From Deltaproteobacteria bacterium (GTDB taxonomy: Bacteria > Desulfobacterota > Desulfobulbia > Desulfobulbales > VMSU01), in contig JAJYJA010000041.1 of the NCBI GenBank assembly GCA_021789795.1, positions 1 to 15,710 of the forward strand: 15,710 nucleotides of DNA. The letters are read 5' to 3'. A program made the translations under genes and the position numbers. The notes beneath the pieces were generated by a model. That model was given only the letters and a program-made list of their open reading frames with translations, was not told the origin of the DNA and made no database searches. This document shows, piece after piece, positions 13,830-15,710 of this stretch (position 1 is its first letter; every line of letters begins with the position of its first letter).

Positions 13830-14255
13830 TTACTCCGTGATGGTGATCCCGCAGCTCTTGGCCGTCCCCTCAATAATCCGCATCGCCGCCTCGACATCGT
13901 AGGCGTTCAGATCCGGCAACTTCAAGGTGGCGATCTCCCGGACCTTCTCCTTGGATATCTTGCCGATCCTCTCCCGCTTGGGGTTACTGGAACCCTTGCC
14001 GGCGTTTAGGGCCTTGAGCAGCAAGACCGAGGCGGGCGGGGTCTTGGTGATAAAGGAGAAGGAGCGGTCGGCATACACGGTGATGACCACGGGGATAATC
14101 ATGTCCCCCTCGCCTTGGGTCTTGGCGTTGAAGGCCTTGCAGAACTCCATGATATTTACGCCGTGCTGACCAAGCGCCGGGCCAATCGGCGGGGAGGGAT
14201 TTGCCTTGCCGGCAGGGACTTGCAGCTTGATGTACCCGGTTATTTTCTTAGCCAT
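13830..14255 (-). CDS. rplK: 50S ribosomal protein L11
   Basis: L11 binds the GTPase-associated region of 23S rRNA at the stalk base, takes part in elongation factor turnover, and is needed for RelA activation and thiostrepton binding. The 141-residue product has the standard length. It contains the proline-rich linker region PSPPIGPALGQHGVNIMEF and the C-terminal rRNA-binding domain (KTPPASVLLLKALNAGKG and the IIEGTAKSCGI end). The ATG has CAGGAG upstream. It lies 51 nt after nusG and 57 nt before rplA. An L1 repressor site would be expected near its start, but I could not recognise one. Confidence 0.99.
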   Translation of the reverse strand: MAKKITGYIKLQVPAGKANPSPPIGPALGQHGVNIMEFCKAFNAKTQGEGDMIIPVVITVYADRSFSFITKTPPASVLLLKALNAGKGSSNPKRERIGKISKEKVREIATLKLPDLNAYDVEAAMRIIEGTAKSCGITITE

Positions 14256-14295
14256 GTTCTAACTCCTGTTGATAAAAAACCACTACTATTGAATG

Positions 14296-14317
14296 CCAAG
14301 GGCCGCTCAGCCCTTGG
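14296..14317 (-). other. Hairpin spanning the nusG stop codon
   Basis: CCAAGGGC and GCCCTTGG form a perfect 8-bp stem with a 6-nt loop; the nusG TGA (14307-14309) is in and next to the loop. A run of six T occurs about 16 nt further on, too far for a normal terminator. It may be a processing or stability element between nusG and rplK. Confidence 0.4.
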
Positions 14318-14837
14318 TCACCTGGATGTACTCAAGCTCCACCGGGGTCTCCCGCCCAAAGATGCTGACCATAACCTTAACCCGACCCTTGTCGGGATAG
14401 ACATGGTCCACCACCCCCTGGAAATTAGAGAACGGGCCGTCCGTCACCCGGACCACGTCGCCCACCTCATAGGAAACCTTGGGCTTGGGCTTTAACGCCC
14501 CGTCCTTGATCCGGTTGATGATCTTGTTGGCCTCCTCGTCTGGCAGCGGATCGGGATGAACGTCGTTGCCAATGAACCCGGAGATCTTGGGGGTGCCGGT
14601 CACCGTATGCCAAGTACGATCGTTAAGATCGACGTTGACCAGAATGTAACCAGGGAAGAATTTTCTGGCCGAGGTCTTCTTGGAGCCCTTGACCATCTCG
14701 ACCACCTGCTCGGTCGGGATCAGCACCTCGCCGAAGAACTCCTCCTGATTGGAATTCTTGATCCGTTCCAACAGGGCGGCCTTGGCCTTTTCCTCAAACC
14801 CGGAGAATGTGTTGACTATGTACCAGCGAAGAGCCAT
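14307..14837 (-). CDS. nusG: Transcription termination/antitermination factor NusG
   Basis: NusG binds the beta' clamp of RNA polymerase, affects pausing, works with Rho, and can bridge polymerase to the ribosome through S10. The 176-residue product (E. coli 181) has the NGN domain (ALRWYIVNTFSGFEEKAK, with KFFPGYILVNVDL) and a C-terminal KOW domain (YEVGDVVRVTDGPFSNFQG and VSIFGRETPVELEYIQV). A TTG one codon upstream would add a residue; ATG at 14837 is chosen because the family starts M-x-x-RWY and an AGG lies 7 nt upstream. It follows secE by 44 nt, the usual secE-nusG pair, and leads into rplK. Confidence 0.99.
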   Translation of the reverse strand: MALRWYIVNTFSGFEEKAKAALLERIKNSNQEEFFGEVLIPTEQVVEMVKGSKKTSARKFFPGYILVNVDLNDRTWHTVTGTPKISGFIGNDVHPDPLPDEEANKIINRIKDGALKPKPKVSYEVGDVVRVTDGPFSNFQGVVDHVYPDKGRVKVMVSIFGRETPVELEYIQVTKG

Positions 14838-14881
14838 CAATATGCCTAAGAATTGTTATTCCCGAAACCAGGCCCGCAAGC

Positions 14882-15130
14882 CTATCTCAGAACCGCCCCG
14901 ATCAATTTTCCCAGCAGCAAATCAACCGTTGCCAGATATAGAGACAAGATAGTCACCAAGACCACCACCACCCCCGTGGAGGCCATGGTATGCTTTCTGT
15001 CCGGCCAGGCAATCTTGTTAAACTCGTTCTGAACCTCGCCAGCAAACTTCTTGATGAGATCAACGCTGAGCTTAGGCCTCTGCTCCACCGCTGTCAGATT
15101 CTTTTCGCTAACCTTATTCTCTTTTGCCAT
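14882..15130 (-). CDS. secE: Preprotein translocase subunit SecE
   Basis: SecE clamps SecY in the inner-membrane protein export channel. The 82-residue product is the short single-span form found in most bacteria (E. coli has three spans). A polar N-terminus leads to the conserved amphipathic helix (EVQNEFNKIAWPDRKHT, about 32-48), then one transmembrane segment (GVVVVLVTILSLYLATVDLL, about 53-72). The ATG lacks a good Shine-Dalgarno, and its upstream ACCAGACC can pair with GGTCTGGT 63 nt earlier, possibly masking the start. It lies 99 nt after tRNA-Trp and precedes nusG. Confidence 0.97.
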   Translation of the reverse strand: MAKENKVSEKNLTAVEQRPKLSVDLIKKFAGEVQNEFNKIAWPDRKHTMASTGVVVVLVTILSLYLATVDLLLGKLIGAVLR

Positions 15131-15209
15131 GGTCTGGTCGTCTCTGAATTCACCAACTCAAATAAAACGATCGGCTCGCCACATCTAGTGTTTTTACCTT
15201 CACCAGACC
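15131..15209 (-). promoter_or_regulatory. Inverted repeat framing the secE leader
   Basis: GGTCTGGT (minus strand, 15202-15209) and ACCAGACC (15131-15138) are perfect 8-nt complements 63 nt apart. The second arm ends at the base before the secE ATG. If they pair in the RNA left after tRNA-Trp excision, ribosome access to secE would be limited. No promoter was recognised in this gap. Confidence 0.4.
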
Positions 15210-15229
15210 CGGCTATCGCTATCATTAAG

Positions 15230-15305
15230 TGGCAGGCCAGGAGGGACTCGAACCCCCAGCCCTCGGATTTGGAGTCCGATGCTCTACCATTAGAGCTACT
15301 GGCCT
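15230..15305 (-). tRNA. trnW: tRNA-Trp (CCA)
   Basis: This 76-nt tRNA includes an encoded 3' CCA. The acceptor arms AGGCCAG/CTGGCCT pair fully, followed by discriminator G. The D arm contains AGCTCTAATGGTAGAGC, the anticodon stem TCGGA/TCCGA encloses loop CTCCAAA with anticodon CCA, and the T arm has loop TTCGAGT. It lies only 10 nt after the rpmG stop and 99 nt before secE, so it must be cut out of a longer mRNA by RNase P and a 3' nuclease. The rpmG-tRNA-Trp-secE-nusG order is common in several bacterial phyla. Confidence 0.98.
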
Positions 15306-15315
15306 GCTTTTGGCG

Positions 15316-15465
15316 CTATTTCGTCTCTTTGTGCAGGGTATGGGTCCGACAGAAAGGACAATACTTCTTTAACTCTAGCTTGTTGGGGGTCTTTCTCTTG
15401 TTCTTGGTGCTGGTGTAGTTCCTCTGTTTGCAGTCGGTACAACCCAGCGTGATGATATCTCTCAT
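15316..15465 (-). CDS. rpmG: 50S ribosomal protein L33
   Basis: L33 is a small 50S protein near the E site. The 49-residue product begins MRDIITLGCTDCKQRNY and ends YCPFCRTHTLHKETK. It is the zinc-binding (C+) form, with Cys pairs at 9/12 and 36/39 as a zinc ribbon. The ATG has a GAGGGTGG ribosome binding site. It is the first gene after a long hairpin that follows tuf, with only 38 nt between hairpin and start and no clear promoter, so it probably depends on read-through from tuf. tRNA-Trp follows 10 nt later. Confidence 0.98.
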   Translation of the reverse strand: MRDIITLGCTDCKQRNYTSTKNKRKTPNKLELKKYCPFCRTHTLHKETK

Positions 15466-15500
15466 AAATCCACCCTCAATTAGTTGCCAATCAATCCCGA

Positions 15501-15545
15501 TAAAATCATTAAGAGAAGATGGCTGGCCATCTTCTCTTAATGATT
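15501..15545 (-). terminator. Perfect 20-bp inverted repeat after tuf, terminator-like
   Basis: The arms at 15504-15523 and 15526-15545 are perfect 20-nt complements with 2 nt between them, so the RNA can form about 19 bp with a tetraloop. On the minus strand the stem runs into UUUUA. It sits 34 nt after the tuf stop and 38 nt before rpmG. It may be a tuf terminator with partial read-through or a double-strand RNase (RNase III) site. Confidence 0.7.
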
Positions 15546-15579
15546 AGAGATAGCTCCGGAACGGATAAAGACCGGAAGC

Positions 15580-15710
15580 CTATTCGATGATCTTGTTGAT
15601 GACCCCGGCGCCCACGGTGCGCCCACCCTCGCGGATGGCGAACCGCAATCCCTCCGCCATCGCTATCGGGGTGATCAGACTGGCGTCAACCGAGACGCTG
15701 TCCCCAGGCA
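15580..15710 (-). CDS. tuf: Elongation factor Tu, C-terminal 43 residues (partial, cut by window edge)
   Basis: This is the end of domain 3 of EF-Tu, which contacts aminoacyl-tRNA. The visible tail contains PGDSVSVDASLITPIAMAEG and RFAIREGGRTVGAGVINKII, followed by Glu and a TAG stop, a near-exact match to the EF-Tu C-terminus. The gene begins beyond the right edge. It is a separate locus from the tuf start at the left edge, since 15 kb of other genes lie between. A strong hairpin follows the stop, then rpmG, the usual setting of the tufB-type copy. Confidence 0.98.
   Translation of the reverse strand, partial: PGDSVSVDASLITPIAMAEGLRFAIREGGRTVGAGVINKIIE

Noticed and set aside
13029..14009. 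326-codon plus-strand frame over rplA-rplK
   Set aside because: It is antisense to two clear ribosomal protein genes and shows no motif of its own.

Overview
This window is a conserved translation/transcription gene cluster. It looks like a GC-rich Gram-negative bacterium, probably Desulfobacterota (the former Deltaproteobacteria). That placement is an inference from three things: proteobacterial-type RpoB and RpoC with the lineage insertions, the gene order, and the wording of EF-Tu, L33 and SecE. No alignment was run, so it is moderate at best. Every gene lies on the minus strand, so transcription runs from high to low coordinates.

In transcription order: the 3' end of one tuf gene (right edge), a perfect 20-bp inverted repeat, rpmG, tRNA-Trp(CCA), secE, nusG, rplK, rplA, a 421-nt gap holding an L10-type mRNA leader, rplJ, rplL, a gap with two terminator-like hairpins, rpoB, rpoC, rpsL, rpsG, fusA, and the 5' end of a second tuf gene (left edge). 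The cluster joins what in E. coli are the tufB-secE-nusG, rplKAJL-rpoBC and str operons. Together the genes supply both GTPase elongation factors, the L1 and L7/L12 stalks, the S12/S7 decoding and head proteins, the two large RNA polymerase subunits, NusG and SecE.

Coding content is routine. The interest is between the genes. Two promoter-like sites, each with a perfect TTGACA box and a 17-nt spacer, lie ahead of rpsL and fusA. A strong hairpin with a T tract separates the ribosomal protein genes from rpoBC. An L10 leader sits ahead of rplJ with a second hairpin that could cover the rplJ Shine-Dalgarno. An inverted repeat could mask the secE start. The window ends inside two different tuf copies, as expected if an assembly broke at a duplicated gene.

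I found no mobile element, CRISPR array, phage gene, toxin-antitoxin or defence gene, and no new protein system. Long open frames on the plus strand are antisense shadows of rpoB, rpoC and others.
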